A stretch of DNA of 64,000 bases, from contig NC_065570.1 of NCBI RefSeq assembly GCF_937616625.2, forward strand, positions 3,234,001 to 3,298,000, in the 5' to 3' direction. Both the position numbers and the translations under genes were made by a program. The notes under the pieces are model-generated. The model was not told the origin of the DNA and ran no database searches. It saw nothing but the letters and a program-made list of their open reading frames with translations. Below are positions 44,752 to 57,272 of this stretch, in pieces; position 1 is the first letter of the stretch, and every line of letters starts with the position of its first letter. The stretch is from Mercurialis annua (Eukaryota; Streptophyta; Magnoliopsida; Malpighiales; Euphorbiaceae).

Positions 44752-45978
44752 TTAGTTGTGGCCTGCATCATGATTTTTGTTTTCTTTTTGGGATTTTCCA
44801 GCTCCATTCTCTAGGCTGCTGTGATCATTTATCCAAAAGAGACTATGAGGGCCGAGATATCCATATTGACAAGCGGCGCTAGGTGGGCACGCCAGTGGTA
44901 TACATTGTGAGCTCCTACCAAGCTTGTCTAGACCACCAGGACAAGCGAAGGGGTAAACACCAAATCCTGGCACGTCGCACCAGTATTGAAGGCCACCAGA
45001 TCCTCCACAATCACCATGTTCTGGACAATTTATCGGTCTGCAAGTAAGCGACTCGACTATTTTAATATTTTTCTGGTCATTATTGTCACCATCTCTACCA
45101 TCATTTCCTAAATTAGGCCCTTTGCCCAACCAAGTATTGGTACTGGTACCTCCACCAGAATCACTTCCATCATCAGCAGGGATAAACATTCCATCACTCC
45201 TGCGGGATTCACAATTGCAGCCACTAGATCCAATATTAGCACTTTCAAACCCACCACTGCTTCCTCCTCCTGTACCAAGACTAAAACCACCACCACCACC
45301 ACCAAAACCTGGATTGCCATTAGCACCTCCTCCAAAACCACCACCACCCAAATTAAATCCAGGATGTCCATTTCCAAAACTACCACTTCCACCCCAATTA
45401 AATCCAGAACGGCCATCATTACCTCCTCCAAAACTACCACTACCACCCAAATTAAATCCAGAACGACCATCATTACCTCCTGCAAAACTACCACTACCAC
45501 CCAAACTAAATCCCGAACGGCCATCATTACCTCCTGCAAAACTACCACTTCCACCCAAATTAAACCCCGAATGGCCATCATTACCTCCTCCAAAACTACC
45601 ACTTCCACCTAAACTGAATCCAGGCTGACCATCAACACCTTCTCCAAAAGAACCACTTCCACCTAAACTGAATCCAGGCTGACCATCAGAGCCTCCAGTG
45701 CTACCACCTCCACTGAATCCAAATTGTGGAACAAAATTGCCGCTACTATCAGAACCAAAACCAAGGGAACCACCTATATTGCCTAGAAAGGGAACTGACC
45801 ATGTTCCTCCAAGTTGGAAGCCAAAATTATCAGGTTCATAAACTCCTTGATCCTTCTCAGATAGGATTCTGTGACCAGAACTCAGTCCCAAATTTAATGT
45901 AAATAAGAACACCACGTGAACCCATTTTACTATGTCCATTTTCTGGATAGTTTTCATGCTCTTTATGGCTCCAAACAT
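44752..45978 (-). CDS. Secreted Gly-rich repeat protein with Cys-rich C-terminus
   Basis: One exon, up to 408 residues. A hydrophobic run (WVHVVFLFTLNLGLSSG) near the N-terminus is a signal peptide; starts at Met8 (45957) or Met14 (45939) would place it better than the first ATG. The middle is a tandem array of about eight 18-residue units of the form GFSLGGSGSFGGGNDGRS, coded by 54-bp repeats (about 45310-45700). The last 110 residues hold eight cysteines in a compact block (CRPINC through AACQYG), preceded by CNC. The architecture suggests an apoplastic or wall structural protein, the Cys domain perhaps anchoring it. I do not recognise a named family. Long antisense open frames here are produced by the repeats. 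Confidence 0.8.
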   Translation of the reverse strand: MFGAIKSMKTIQKMDIVKWVHVVFLFTLNLGLSSGHRILSEKDQGVYEPDNFGFQLGGTWSVPFLGNIGGSLGFGSDSSGNFVPQFGFSGGGSTGGSDGQPGFSLGGSGSFGEGVDGQPGFSLGGSGSFGGGNDGHSGFNLGGSGSFAGGNDGRSGFSLGGSGSFAGGNDGRSGFNLGGSGSFGGGNDGRSGFNWGGSGSFGNGHPGFNLGGGGFGGGANGNPGFGGGGGGFSLGTGGGSSGGFESANIGSSGCNCESRRSDGMFIPADDGSDSGGGTSTNTWLGKGPNLGNDGRDGDNNDQKNIKIVESLTCRPINCPEHGDCGGSGGLQYWCDVPGFGVYPFACPGGLDKLGRSSQCIPLACPPSAACQYGYLGPHSLFWINDHSSLENGAGKSQKENKNHDAGHN

Positions 45979-47940
45979 GCAGAGACTGAGTTATATAGTG
46001 TGAGGTGCATGGTCCTTGTGAAACGGGTTTTTTGTTTTGCCTGTAATGGAGCCTCAAAAGAGGATTGTTTTATGCAGTGGTATCTACTTGGAATCTGGAG
46101 TCATGGTGCTTGCATGAGGATTACATTACTAATTATCGTTGCAGTAGCCCAATATCTCATTCTATTTTGTAACTTGCTATTTATTATTTATATGATTCAA
46201 TAACAAATTAGAATTATGCTATAATATTATTTTTAAATCATAGAATCTTCTTTTCAAATTAATTATTAAATTATGAATTTGCAATATTATAAGAGAAAGA
46301 TATTTGATAAATTATATTGTGCTACTCACAATATTAATATTATTTTGATAACTTCAAAACTATATTATTTCTTTAAAATATAATTTCAAATAAAATATGT
46401 ACTTAATTTTCATGCATATTAAATTAATTATAATTTATATCTACTAACAACTAAATTATAATTATAAAAAATATCTACCGACAGCACTCATGATTTGAAT
46501 TATATTTATTGAAAAATATTTGTTTATTATAATTAAATAGTAACTTTTTCAGCATCAAAATAATTTAAATTAAATAAATATTTCTATTTTAATATATTTA
46601 TACATTTTTAGTTTAAATAAATCTATGTAGTTTTATCTTTATGTAAATAAATTATAATCTCTTATATTGTTAATGATTTGATACATCCATGAAAGCGTTG
46701 ACCGAAGAGTATATGATAGCGCAGAGAATATGATTAAATTTTCAAATCAATCACAATATAATGAGATTGATGGTATAATGGAAGTGAGCAAAAAGATGAA
46801 TTATTTGATAGTCCTACTACTTAAATAATGTGTCATAATATGATAGGGTTAGTGTACGGATGATGTGGTGGACTGAGTGTACTTAATTTTTTTATTATTA
46901 TTTAGATGAATTTGTAAAAAGATTTACTTATGATTTGATAGTATGGCTTAGTGAAAAGTTGATTCTATTAGACTTTCAATCTTCAGTTTTATTGCAAAAT
47001 ATGTTTTGGCTGTTCATTCTTCAAATCGTTTGAAAAATTCTTTAACTTTTAAATATCTGAAGTTGTAATTTAATGTCAAGATTGGTTAAGAGACTATGGA
47101 AAACTAATTTAAATGGGAAAAACAATATAAAATGTACAATATATTTCATTAAATTTTAAACACTCTTCAATTATCAATTTTATATATTTCATAAAATCTG
47201 ATTTTGTTAGATATAGCTCAAAATTTTGAAATTATGTACAATATTTTGTCAAACTTGAAAATAAATTGTTATGTACAACATCATTAGAAACACTCGTTAA
47301 TGGATTACATGTCTCTCATAATCATATAGGAAAAAAGTTCAAAAATAATTTTAATATTTAAAATAATTACCAAAAATTTGAGGTCCCAAAAGTAAACTAA
47401 AAGGATTTATTTGTTCAATTTTAAAATAATAAGGGTTTAATTGTTCAATTTTAAAAATACGGGGGCTTAATTGTGCCTAGATAAAATAAAAGGGTTGATA
47501 TATACTTTTGAGAGAAACTCGAGGGCTTTTTTGTATCTTCTGCCTAAAATTTAATCTAACACAGTAGTAATTGACAAATATGTATAAGTTGAGGGAGTAA
47601 TTTGCTAATATGAAACAACTTCGTGAAGAGGTTTGTAACTTTGTACTTTATTCCACGGGCCCCAAAAGGAGCTTGCAGAGGAATCTCACAGTTAACCAAT
47701 TAAATACAAAGAACATAATCAAAGCACAACTAATTGAGCGCCAAAAAAGAGTTAATTTTTTTTTTAACTTTTAACTTGTTTTTAGTTCAATTTTTTTTCT
47801 CATTAGTATAGAAAAAATAGCACAAAAAACACACTGCTGCTACTTTCAGTTAGACACTGCAGTCATTTAATTTTCATTTCTTTTCTACTTATATTATGTA
47901 TTTGTAGTATAATTTAATCGCTCGATTCTCTCTCCACTAC
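45979..47940. other. Intergenic DNA, mostly AT-rich
   Basis: The left 250 bp is the Gly-rich gene promoter. A partial relative of the 1505-1683 foldback lies near 46830-46890. Near 47390-47480 a tttaattgttcaattttaaa word is repeated. The right end is the SDE5 promoter and first untranslated exon. No gene was found. Confidence 0.5.
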
Positions 47941-47949
47941 TGCTCTCTG

Positions 47950-49071
47950 GTAAGCTTCTTTTCATTTCTTTCTGTTATAGTATATTGTATTTAATTGAAT
48001 TTAATTTGAATTTTTTGTACCGGAATTTGAATTTTTTGTACCGGAGTTTGAATTCGGATTGGAAATCGGTTTCGATTGAACCTAATGTGAATTTTTTAGG
48101 ATAATCTTGATTGATTTGATACTGAACTGGTCAGACATGGAGCGGCATTCTTTTGTTGTGTTTTCTTGAATTTATGGAGTAGTTTTCAATTGACGGAATG
48201 AATCTTGAATTGTGTGGATTCTGAGATCGATTTGATGTATTTTTTGTTCGATTTTCAGGGTTTAATTGTAAGAACTAATGTTGTATTATGGATGATCTTG
48301 ATGATTAATTTACTTCTGGAGTTTTGATAGTGAACTGGTTAGGCATGGAGTGGTGTTCTTATGTTCTGTTTTCTTGAATGTATTAGCTTGTTATGTTTCT
48401 ATTGACGGAATGAATCTTGAATTGTGGATTCCGAGATTGATTTGATGTATTTTTTGTTCGATTTTTAGTATTCAATTTTAAGGACTAGTGTTGGACAGCT
48501 CTATTATGGATAATTGCTGTACATCGTTAATTTATTTATTAGGCAAATAGGTTTCAGTTATCTTCATTTCCTTTTGGTTCTCCTGGTATTTTGGATAGTT
48601 TTTCTGAGGTACATTGTGTTAAAGATGGTGCTTGGGAAGTGGTTGTGCCAAAAAGAAATGATATGCTTCCCTATATTTATTTTTGGAGTTATCGAATTAA
48701 TTTAGGCAAACGCACACCGGTGAAGCATCAATTGTAAATTTTTATGGTTAGATGCGTATCATCGCCAGCAAGTATGGCTCTTTTTACTTTGTTTATGACT
48801 TTACTGCTATTCAGTTGCCTATTAACCTTCAGTAACAATAGTGTCCATAGTTGTACCGGCCGAGCATGTCTTTATGCAGCATCCCTATGAAACTGTCAAT
48901 GCAATTAGCATATAATGTAATTTTTTTCCCTTCTTGTGTAATATCTTGTTAAGTAGGTTTCATTATTGCTTCTGTAGCAGTTTCTGTGGACTTAAAATTG
49001 ATGTCATACACTTCATAGTTCAAATCTTGAACTGCTTATTGAACTGTCCTCTTTTATTTGTACTTTTCTAG
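47950..49071 (+). other. Inferred 5' UTR intron of SDE5 with an internal duplication
   Basis: A donor (ctg|gtaagc) at 47950 and an acceptor (ttttctag) ending at 49071 frame an intron in the leader, 16 bp before the start codon. Inside it, about 180 bp (48117-48294) is repeated in tandem at 48324-48512, including gaatgaatcttgaattgtg and gatgtattttttgttcgatt. Each copy has a polypyrimidine-AG that could act as an extra acceptor. Confidence 0.55.
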
Positions 49072-49087
49072 TTTCAAAACTATCATA

Positions 49088-52000
49088 ATGGAAGCATTTG
49101 GTTGGGAGCAGAAATATGACGATAATGATGAAAAGGCATTAAAAGGTTTGTCTGAGGCCTTCGCCTCGTTTTCTCTTGAAGATATAACTTCTGCTTATTA
49201 CAAGGCAGACAGAAATGCAGATTCGGCTGGTGAAATCCTGTGTAATATGCAGGGAAGCACTTCGAGTTCTTCAGCTTTTGCAACCAATGGAGAGGCAAGA
49301 GGTCTAGAATCTGCTAAACCATCATATGGTGAAATTTATGTAAAGACACGTCAGGAAAATGGAAAGTTCGGAGCTCCAAAGCAAAAATGGCGACCTGTGT
49401 CAGGAGGCACTGTTTCAAGTATTATTGGCAAAGATTATGTGAGGCCTGTGCCAGCAGTAAATGGTGATTTTATGGGAACCAAACCAGTGAAATTGGACGC
49501 AAACGAATTTCCAATGTCTGAATTATGGAGAGAGGAACCTATAATGAATCCATCAAAGAACGGGCATATGCAAAAGGACATGGAAGATTTTATCTTCAGA
49601 ATGCTGGGCGATGGCTTTCAACTGGAACGAGATTTAGTTCATCAAATTCTCGGTAAGTCCTTCCTATTTTTACTGGTTTTGTGGGAGTATGGGATCTTTG
49701 TTTTTAAGCAATATCTCTGGTTCTGGACTATAACATGTTTCTGCAAGTAATTAGATTATGTGGTAAGACTTCTGATCTGGTTTTACATTTGACGTGCAGA
49801 TAAATGTGGCTTCGACATGCAGAAGGTATGTATAGCATACTTTTTGGTGATCAAGGTTTATTTATATTGTCTGACAAATGCCCTTTTTTATTCGCAACAT
49901 CACAAACTAGTCAAAGAAGGATCTTACCAACAGTCATTACGTTCAAATTATGTTTACTTATATGTGCCTTAAAAACTGTTGGCAAACATCATTTTCTGTA
50001 ATAGAATTGAAAAGTATTCATATTTTTAACAAACCCATAATATTCTATTGTTCTTGATATGTTATGAATGTTTTTGTACTTTCCCTTCCTTTGTTCTAAT
50101 AATCCTTTTTTTCTGTTATTTTGGAACTATACGACGACTGCATGTTTGGCTATGTCTTAGAGAAGCTAGAATCACATGATTAAGATGAAAGAATTTGAAA
50201 AAACAATTAAATATTCATGACTCAAAAAGGGTTTGAGCCCAGGTAAAGCTTAACCAGGATGTGGTCATGCTTCATATATAAAAAGATGATATGAGTTGGT
50301 TTATTATCTGTAAAATGTAAGAAACGAAAATGCCCATGATATGGCTATTTTCTGATACAGCGATTTTTGTGCTTTGATATTGTAACGTGAGCGAATGCGT
50401 TGATGCTTGAACATTTTTGACTAACACACATGCCTTTTGGATTATTGTATTTAATTAAGTAGCCTGACGATATGCGCACTTTCATTGTGAAGTTTGACTT
50501 CTCATTTGATTATCGAGAGCTCCTAACTTTTTCTTATGACCTTCTTGGACTATTCAGAGCGTGGAAAAGCTGTTGGATATGTCAACAGCGACTTCAGATG
50601 AAGGGAACAGCTTTCCTATTGAATCCACTGAAAAGGTAAGCACAGAGCTAATTCCATTAGTGAGACCCACTTTTATTAAAATGTCAAGGTTCATATTGAG
50701 GCAGATACAACCTTGTCATCATTTAAAGATGTTGACTGCCTTCTTTTCCGATGATAACTCCTCGTTAATCATTAGTGTATCATCTGAATGCATTTTTTTT
50801 GTCTGAATTAATGCTCCTTTTTATAGATTGCAGGCGTACATTCAAATTCTGAAAAACCTACATGCATAAAAGGAATTTCACAGCTGAACTCCTGTGCAGG
50901 GTATGCTATTTACAAACAATTTATTGTTAATTCCTAAATTCATATGAAGGGGGAGGACAATGGAGTTTCTGTTATCAAACTGTTATTCTTGTAAGGAGGG
51001 ATAGCGCAGCTTATTTTGATGATTTTTCAGGATCATAATACAGTTTGTCTTTATAATCTATTTGATTATGTTGCTTAATTTTATTCATAGTGGAAACTGG
51101 ACTTCAAATATAACTGAGAGAAAACGGGAAGAACGGGAGAAAAATGATCTCCAAAAGGAAGTGTTAGTTGCATTATTTAATTCTACTGATAGAGCTGAAG
51201 GGCTAGCTAGAAGAAAAGCAAGGGCCGCAAAGAGATCTACAGCATTAGGAGAACTAGTGGTTGAACCTCCAAGAGACTATATAAGACAACGAAAATCTAA
51301 TGCAGTTGAATTAAAACAAGACAATGACAACAGTATGTAGTTTCCCATGTTATTAGAAGCTTCATCAACCATATCTAGTTTTTGAGGACCTTCCCGTCTT
51401 TTTTGTCATTTTTTATACTGTATGATTCAATTTATCAACTTTTTCTTTGCTTTGAGTAGTGTAGTTTATTGTCAATGGCAGATGAAGATGAAGAAGATAA
51501 TTACCAGAAGCTTCGCAAAGCTGTGAAAGAATATCGGGTTACAATGAAAGAATATTATAAGTCTGTAGGTTGCTTGTTCCATTATCTCCTCCTAAATTAT
51601 CATTAGATGTATACATATATTTCCATCACTATAATAAAGGTATCGAATCTTGTGGCATGCTCAATCTTACTAATTAATAGGACTTTTCTCTACATTTACG
51701 TTCAGAACAGAGTTTAAGGGCCTGATGCTCCTTTTGTACCCATATATACTTATACCTCATCTGCAATTCTCTGTGTTAATTGCTATTTGTTTTTTTTGTT
51801 TAACTTATTTTAGACACGATGAAATAAAATCATTTTTGTCTTGTCAGGCTGTTGAAGCATTTGGACAGGGAGATCATGATCGAGCAAACAAACTTATGGA
51901 TGAGGTGAGCCTTACTTGCTTTTATCTGTCAGTAATGTGAGCAAACCTTGAGATGAAAACTAAATTGTGCCTGTTGGCTGCTAAATTGTCAAGGTGCAAA

Positions 52001-52833
52001 GAGTATTATTATAGTTGCAACTTTAAAAAGTTCAAATGGAAGTATCATGCAGTTGACATCTAAGCAAGGAATCGTAGACATGATAACACTTGAATCCTTG
52101 TGGAGTTTGAAATTTCCCCATTCTACGGTTTAATGATTTTAGTGTTATGCTATTGCTGTGCAGGGACATTTCTTTCACGAAAAGGCTCGTGAAGCAGATC
52201 AAGAGTCCAGTCAGAAAATTTTCGAAACCAAGTTAGTCATTTTCATTTATAGTTGTGCGTTTCTGATCAGACTGCTTTTTAATTTCATTTTTCATTTGTA
52301 AAGTTTATTTTTAATTTATCCCTTTCGTCTGCAGGAATGGAGACACACGAGATGAATTAGTGCTTGACGTTCATGACCACGGGGCTAAGGAAGCAATGCG
52401 CCTTTTGAAGTGTCATCTTTCTTCACTTGCAGGCATAGCAGGTATGCCCAAATTGTCTTGTTATTTAATTTATTTTTTTGAGCCACATCAAATAACATAT
52501 CATGATCCGAATCACTTATTTGTGTCAGCGATTAAGCACCTGAAGGTCATCATTGAGACGGATGACGAAGATACGTCAAAAGGGGCACGCAGAAGATTTG
52601 TAAGTTTTACTGATTGATTAGACCTGCGTTTTCTATGAGATATTGAAATACTTCTGGTTTATAGAGAAGCTTAATGTTGGCTGTGTTTTTATTCTTGACT
52701 TGAAATTATATTATAGGTTAAGAAGCTTTTAGAGAAGGAATCGATTGAGTGGACTGAAGGAGGGATCTCCGGAACGATATTAATTCGTCTGGATAATATC
52801 AACCGAAAAGGTTTAAGTTTTGCTAAACGATAG
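49088..52833 (+). CDS. SDE5: SDE5-like protein (RNA silencing; DUF1771 and Smr-type domain)
   Basis: Eleven coding exons join in phase to 495 residues: 49088-49652, 49800-49825, 50558-50635, 50827-50900, 51091-51332, 51482-51564, 51848-51904, 52164-52231, 52335-52441, 52529-52599 and 52717-52833. The N-terminal part has KALKGLSEAFASFSLEDI, typical of SDE5. A CUE/UBA-like stretch follows (MLGDGFQLERDLVHQIL with DKCGFDMQKSVEKLLD). DUF1771 (YQKLRKAVKEYR to KIFETKN, about 336-398) comes next, then a C-terminal Smr-like region (LDVHDHGAKEAMRLL). SDE5 acts with RDR6 and SGS3 in trans-acting siRNA production and transgene silencing, perhaps by moving RNA templates. The Smr region lacks a clear HGxG motif, so nuclease activity is doubtful. 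An ATG at 49058 lies within the inferred intron. Confidence 0.88.
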
Positions 52834-53880
52834 TCTGGCAATGGAGATTCCGCGGTGCCTTGAAGGTCGATTTTGACAGAGTAAAGATGTGGGAAGTGAG
52901 GCAGTGCATGAGAAGGTGATAAGTTTTGCAATTTCTGGAGTTTTTAGTGTTCTGAAAAATTCAGTAATGCTGAGTCAAAGCCTGTTAATTTTTTGGATGT
53001 TTTCCTGTCTCACTGGAAACTCGAGACGATACTTAAATGTCAAGGCATGGTCTGTTTCAATTTTAGTCTCTAGAAATTTCTCTGTTATAAATTATGCTTT
53101 TAAAGAAAAAGTGGTGCTATTTATTTGTAGTAGTATAGTTTAAAAAAGAACAAAAAAAGTACCTTTGTTGTGTACAACAAATGAAGGAAAATTATAAAAA
53201 TCATGCATACAGATTCTGTTGTTCTATTTGATGTATTTGGCTCAAATAAATTTTACTTGTAAACGAATATATTTATGTTTAATTTATTTAATAATCATAT
53301 TTTTAATTTTTTTATGGAATTTGTTATGTTTATATCAAATGAACTGTAAATAAAATATAATTTAGAGCAGAATTTGATCAAATAAAAGGAATAGATATAG
53401 ACAAATGATAGTGATATAAAATAAATCTCCCCTATCCCATTTTAATTAAAAGAATCTCATTCCTCAACATCAATTATAGAAGGAGTAAAGGTAAATCCAG
53501 TCCTTAAACTTGTGACTCGGAATCAAACAATTCACTTTCAGCCATTTTAATCAATTAAGACGATATTTTCTATTTCAAATCAATTAAGAATAACCTTCCC
53601 TATGTTTAGGTCAACGAAGGATAAAATCAAATCATTTTGGTCCTTAAAATTTTTTGTATTATACTATTCTGTCCTTAATTGATCCAAAATTTATTCTTAA
53701 TTGATCAAAGTGACTGAAAATGAGTTATTTGACTCTAAATCACAAAATGAGGAACCGAATTGATCCTTTGCTCATTATATAGTGAATAAGAATTACAAAA
53801 TCAGAAAGAGGAATTCAGATTCTATTTTCTTTATATTAGCATAAAACAGAGCGAATATCAACAACAAGAGTAAAAAAAAC
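52834..53880. other. SDE5 3' flank and GRXS17 promoter
   Basis: Contains the probable SDE5 3' UTR, AT-rich DNA and a foldback (53488-53785). The region from 53786 to the start codon is the GRXS17 leader and promoter. No other gene was found. Confidence 0.5.
53488..53785. repeat. Foldback element upstream of GRXS17
   Basis: The left words ttcactttcagccattttaa and atcaattaagaataacc pair with ttattcttaattgatcaaag and gtgactgaaaatgag on the right, centred near 53640. It lies within 100 bp of the GRXS17 start codon. Confidence 0.65.
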
Positions 53881-56709
53881 ATGGCCGGTGGCGGTGGTTC
53901 AGTGAAGGACTTGAAGTCTAAGGCGGAATTAGATACTCTGAACAACGGCGGCGCTCCGGTAATCCTTCACTTCTGGGCGTCATGGTGCGACGCTTCTAAG
54001 CATATGGACCAAGTCTTCTCTCACCTCTCCACGGATTTCCCCCACGCGCACTTTCTCAGGGTTCTCCCTCTTTATTTATTTATTTTACTTATCTTTATTT
54101 TATGTTACTATTGCTATTAAATAGTGATTGGTTGTTTTTAATTTATTTGTTTATTATAGGTTGAGGCTGAGGAACAAGCAGAAATATCTGAGGAGTTTTC
54201 TGTTTCTGCTGTGCCTTTCTTTGTCTTCTTTAAGGTATTACTATTGAGCTTTACTGATTTTGTTACTGATGAGTTTTATCATTTATTTTATGAAGCAGTG
54301 GAAATTTTGAGTTATTTTTTACAATTCTATGCAGTTTAAGTGATATTATTAAATCTACAATTTGATGATGGTTGTTGTTTGATGGATTAGATAAGATACT
54401 TATAAAGAAAGAGTTTTTTTTCCCGGTATTCTGCGAGCTAGGGATTTTGTGGATTTTGTGTCGATGGCTTATTTATTTATCGGATTGTGGAAATTGCATG
54501 GGTGATATTGAACAAAGTGAAGTTGTATTTTCATTAAGAAGAAAGTTAAGATACAAAACACTTCTTTATACTAGCTAATGTAACTAACTGAGTTTTTGCT
54601 AATACAAGCTTAGCTAATACAACAAAGATAGCAGTAGAAACATAATAGAAAACACTAACGAATTAATGCCGATTCTGCAATTCCTTTAGTCACAAACACC
54701 ATCTGTCACCTCGTAGTCCAATGATGTCAAATGAAGAAATGCCATGTAGGAAGTCTTGATCCAACGGACAAAAATATATGTGATAAGTAAGCCATGGTTT
54801 TGCGCAGTTTTTGTCAAAATGTTGAAACTGGTTTGCCAAGAAATTATTTGAAGTTTTGAACATTATACCCAAGTGGTCGATGTACTCAGAAGTCAGTATT
54901 CGTGTATACCTTCACTCTGAAGTCCTTATGGTGTATTAAAGAAGAATTGCAACTATGGATCAGTTTTAAAAGCTGTGCTAATTGGAATTATTTGATTCAT
55001 CCAGATGTTACTGCCTACAAAGGGATTTTTTTTTCCCTTAGAGGTGATGGGCATGACATGAGAAATGCTGAACAAGTAATCCTGTTAAGTAGGGTTTTCC
55101 TCTCCCAGCTTGAAAACTGGAATTGCAATAAATTCATCATTGTCTCTCTCTGTTGTCTGAATTTGATTTTGGCTGCTTATTTACCATGCAAAAGATGATG
55201 TCATATTTTCTGAATACAATTGAAGCTAGGAATTGGTAATGAATTACTTGGGGTGTCTATTACTTAATGCATGTCGCTTAGCATGAATAATTGGTTTCTA
55301 CAGCTATTAACACAAGCATTTCTAACAACAATAGCTGTTTTTTTAATATTCATTTTGTATTTTTAACAAATAGAAATGAACTGAAGGTTTCAGTTTGATG
55401 TATTAGCTGTTCTTTTTCCCTTGAGATACTTTCTTCCTAATTGGTGCTAATGTTTCATGAAATGCATCATTTTCATCAGGATGGCAAGAAAGTTGACTCA
55501 TTGGAAGGCGCAGATCCATCCAGTTTGGCCAACAAAGTAGCTAAGGTTGCTGGTTCTGTCAGTTCTGGTGAATCTGCTGCTCCTGCTAGCCTTGGAATGG
55601 CAGCTGGAGCCAGTGTTCTTGAAACAATCAAAGAGTTGGCAAAAGAAAATGGCCCAACACCAGTGTCAAGCAAAGTCCAACCCAGCCACGATGCATTAGA
55701 AAAGCGATTGCAGCAACTGATTAATTCCCATCCAGTCATGCTATTTATGAAAGGAAGTCCTGAAGCACCTGAGTGTGGATTTAGCCAGAAAGTCGTTGAT
55801 ATTTTGAAGAATGAAAATGTAAAGTTTGGAAGTTTTGACATTTTATCTGATAATGAGGTAAGAGAGGGGTTGAAGAAGTTCTCTAACTGGCCAACTTTTC
55901 CTCAAATCTATTGCAAAGGAGAGCTTCTTGGTGGATGTGACATAGCAATTGCAATGCATGAAAGTGGTGAGCTAACAGAAGTTCTTAGAGATAACGGAGT
56001 TGATACTAACGGTTCCAAGAAGGTGGAAGTTAGTGAAGGAGGAAGTGGGAAGGGAGGCATATCGGAATCCACTGGTGTGAATGTCAACCTAACTTCTCGT
56101 CTAGAAAGCTTAATCAATTCAAGCGCAGTTATGCTGTTCATGAAGGGAAAACCCGATGAGCCCAAATGTGGTTTCAGTAGAAAGGTAGTTGATATCCTTC
56201 GTGAAGAAAATGTGAATTTTGAGAGTTTCGATATTCTCTCAGATGATGAAGTACGTCAGGGCCTGAAAGTTCATTCAAATTGGTCTAGTTACCCGCAACT
56301 GTATATTAAAGGTGAACTGATCGGTGGATCAGACATCGTGTTGGAGATGCAGAAAAGCGGAGAGCTCAAAAGGGTTTTGGTTGAGAAAGGGATTTCTCCA
56401 AAAGAAACTCTTCAAGATCGTCTCAGGAGTTTGATCACGTCTTCACCAGTAATGCTTTTCATGAAAGGTTCCCCTGATGCTCCGAAATGTGGTTTCAGTT
56501 CCAAAGTTGTTAACGCCCTTCAGGAGGACGGTGTAAGTTTTGGGTCCTTCGATATTTTAAGCGATGCAGAAGTGAGGCAGGGGCTGAAGGACTTCTCAAA
56601 TTGGCCTACATTTCCCCAGCTTTATTCCAAGGGTGAGCTTATAGGAGGTTGCGATATTATAATGGAGCTGAAAAACAACGGAGAGCTGAAATCTACCCTA
56701 TCGGAGTAG
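53881..56709 (+). CDS. GRXS17: Monothiol glutaredoxin S17 (Trx-like plus three Grx domains)
   Basis: Three exons, 53881-54060, 54160-54234 and 55480-56709, give 494 residues. The N-terminal thioredoxin-like domain has WCDAS (Cys36) in place of the usual WCGPC, as in this family. Three glutaredoxin domains each carry CGFS, with Cys184, Cys315 and Cys422, and each has the KGSPxxPx[11 protein letters not shown]-type and GGCDI or GGSDI glutathione-binding blocks. The protein binds Fe-S clusters through these cysteines and glutathione and acts in the cytosol and nucleus in iron-sulfur delivery, redox and heat tolerance. The donor of intron 1 is GTTCTC, weak but required for frame. All three Grx domains lie in one 1.2-kb exon. 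Nothing is broken. Confidence 0.94.
54235..55479 (+). other. Long intron 2 of GRXS17, no gene inside
   Basis: 1,245 bp between exons 2 and 3. Several short open frames on both strands have no protein character. The stretch near 54560-54900 (cttagctaatacaacaaag onward) may be a fragment of a mobile element but was not identified. Confidence 0.4.
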
Positions 56710-57272
56710 GTTGACATGGTTCTGGTAAAATTTAGCAATGCCAGACAACAGTTATTATTATAATTCTTTTTCGGGTGGTGTCAGTGTCGTCTTTGGATGT
56801 CGAGTTCGGATGTTATTCTCAATTTATCATCTGATACCTTGATATAGTTTCTTATATGAATTGTCTACATTTCCTTTTCCCATCTGTGGCTGCTCTGCTG
56901 AGGGACAGTTCAATTATGAACAGAATTTTCTAACACTGCAATTTTGATGAAAGCTTAATTTGGGATATTTCATGCAATATCGATGTTATTATTTCTTGGT
57001 AGCGCTGGTGAGTTGATGCTTAGCTGTTTTTATTGTTATTTTACATTTATAAATGAATTGAGATTATTTTAAATGAATAGATAGTAAAAATATCTTATTG
57101 ACAATTTTAATTTTAAAAGGAATTAAAAATTATATTTTATATTAATCTTAATAAAATAACTTGGTTAACTCAGAATAATGAAATTACAAGTACTATAATA
57201 TGTCGTAGCGTTTGAAGTTGAAGTTCACCTCTAATTTTAAAAGGAAAAGTAAACATGTAATTTTAAAAGGAA
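56710..57272. other. GRXS17 3' region and cactin-like 3' flank
   Basis: Probable 3' UTR of GRXS17. At 57204-57272 a short duplicate of the cactin-like gene's last coding bases (gcgtttgaagttgaagt) is seen beyond its stop codon. No gene was found. Confidence 0.5.

Noticed and set aside
45083..45628. Long proline-rich open frame on the plus strand
   Set aside because: It is the antisense of the Gly-rich repeat gene; the GGT/GGN repeats keep all frames open.
50200..50290. A SINE head near gggtttgagccc
   Set aside because: There is no matching A box or target duplication.
54235..55479. A gene inside GRXS17 intron 2
   Set aside because: The open frames are short, lack known motifs and are not supported by splice structure.
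44752..56709. A functional cluster linking MutS2, SDE5 and GRXS17
   Set aside because: The genes act in different compartments and pathways, and strand and spacing give no sign of shared control.
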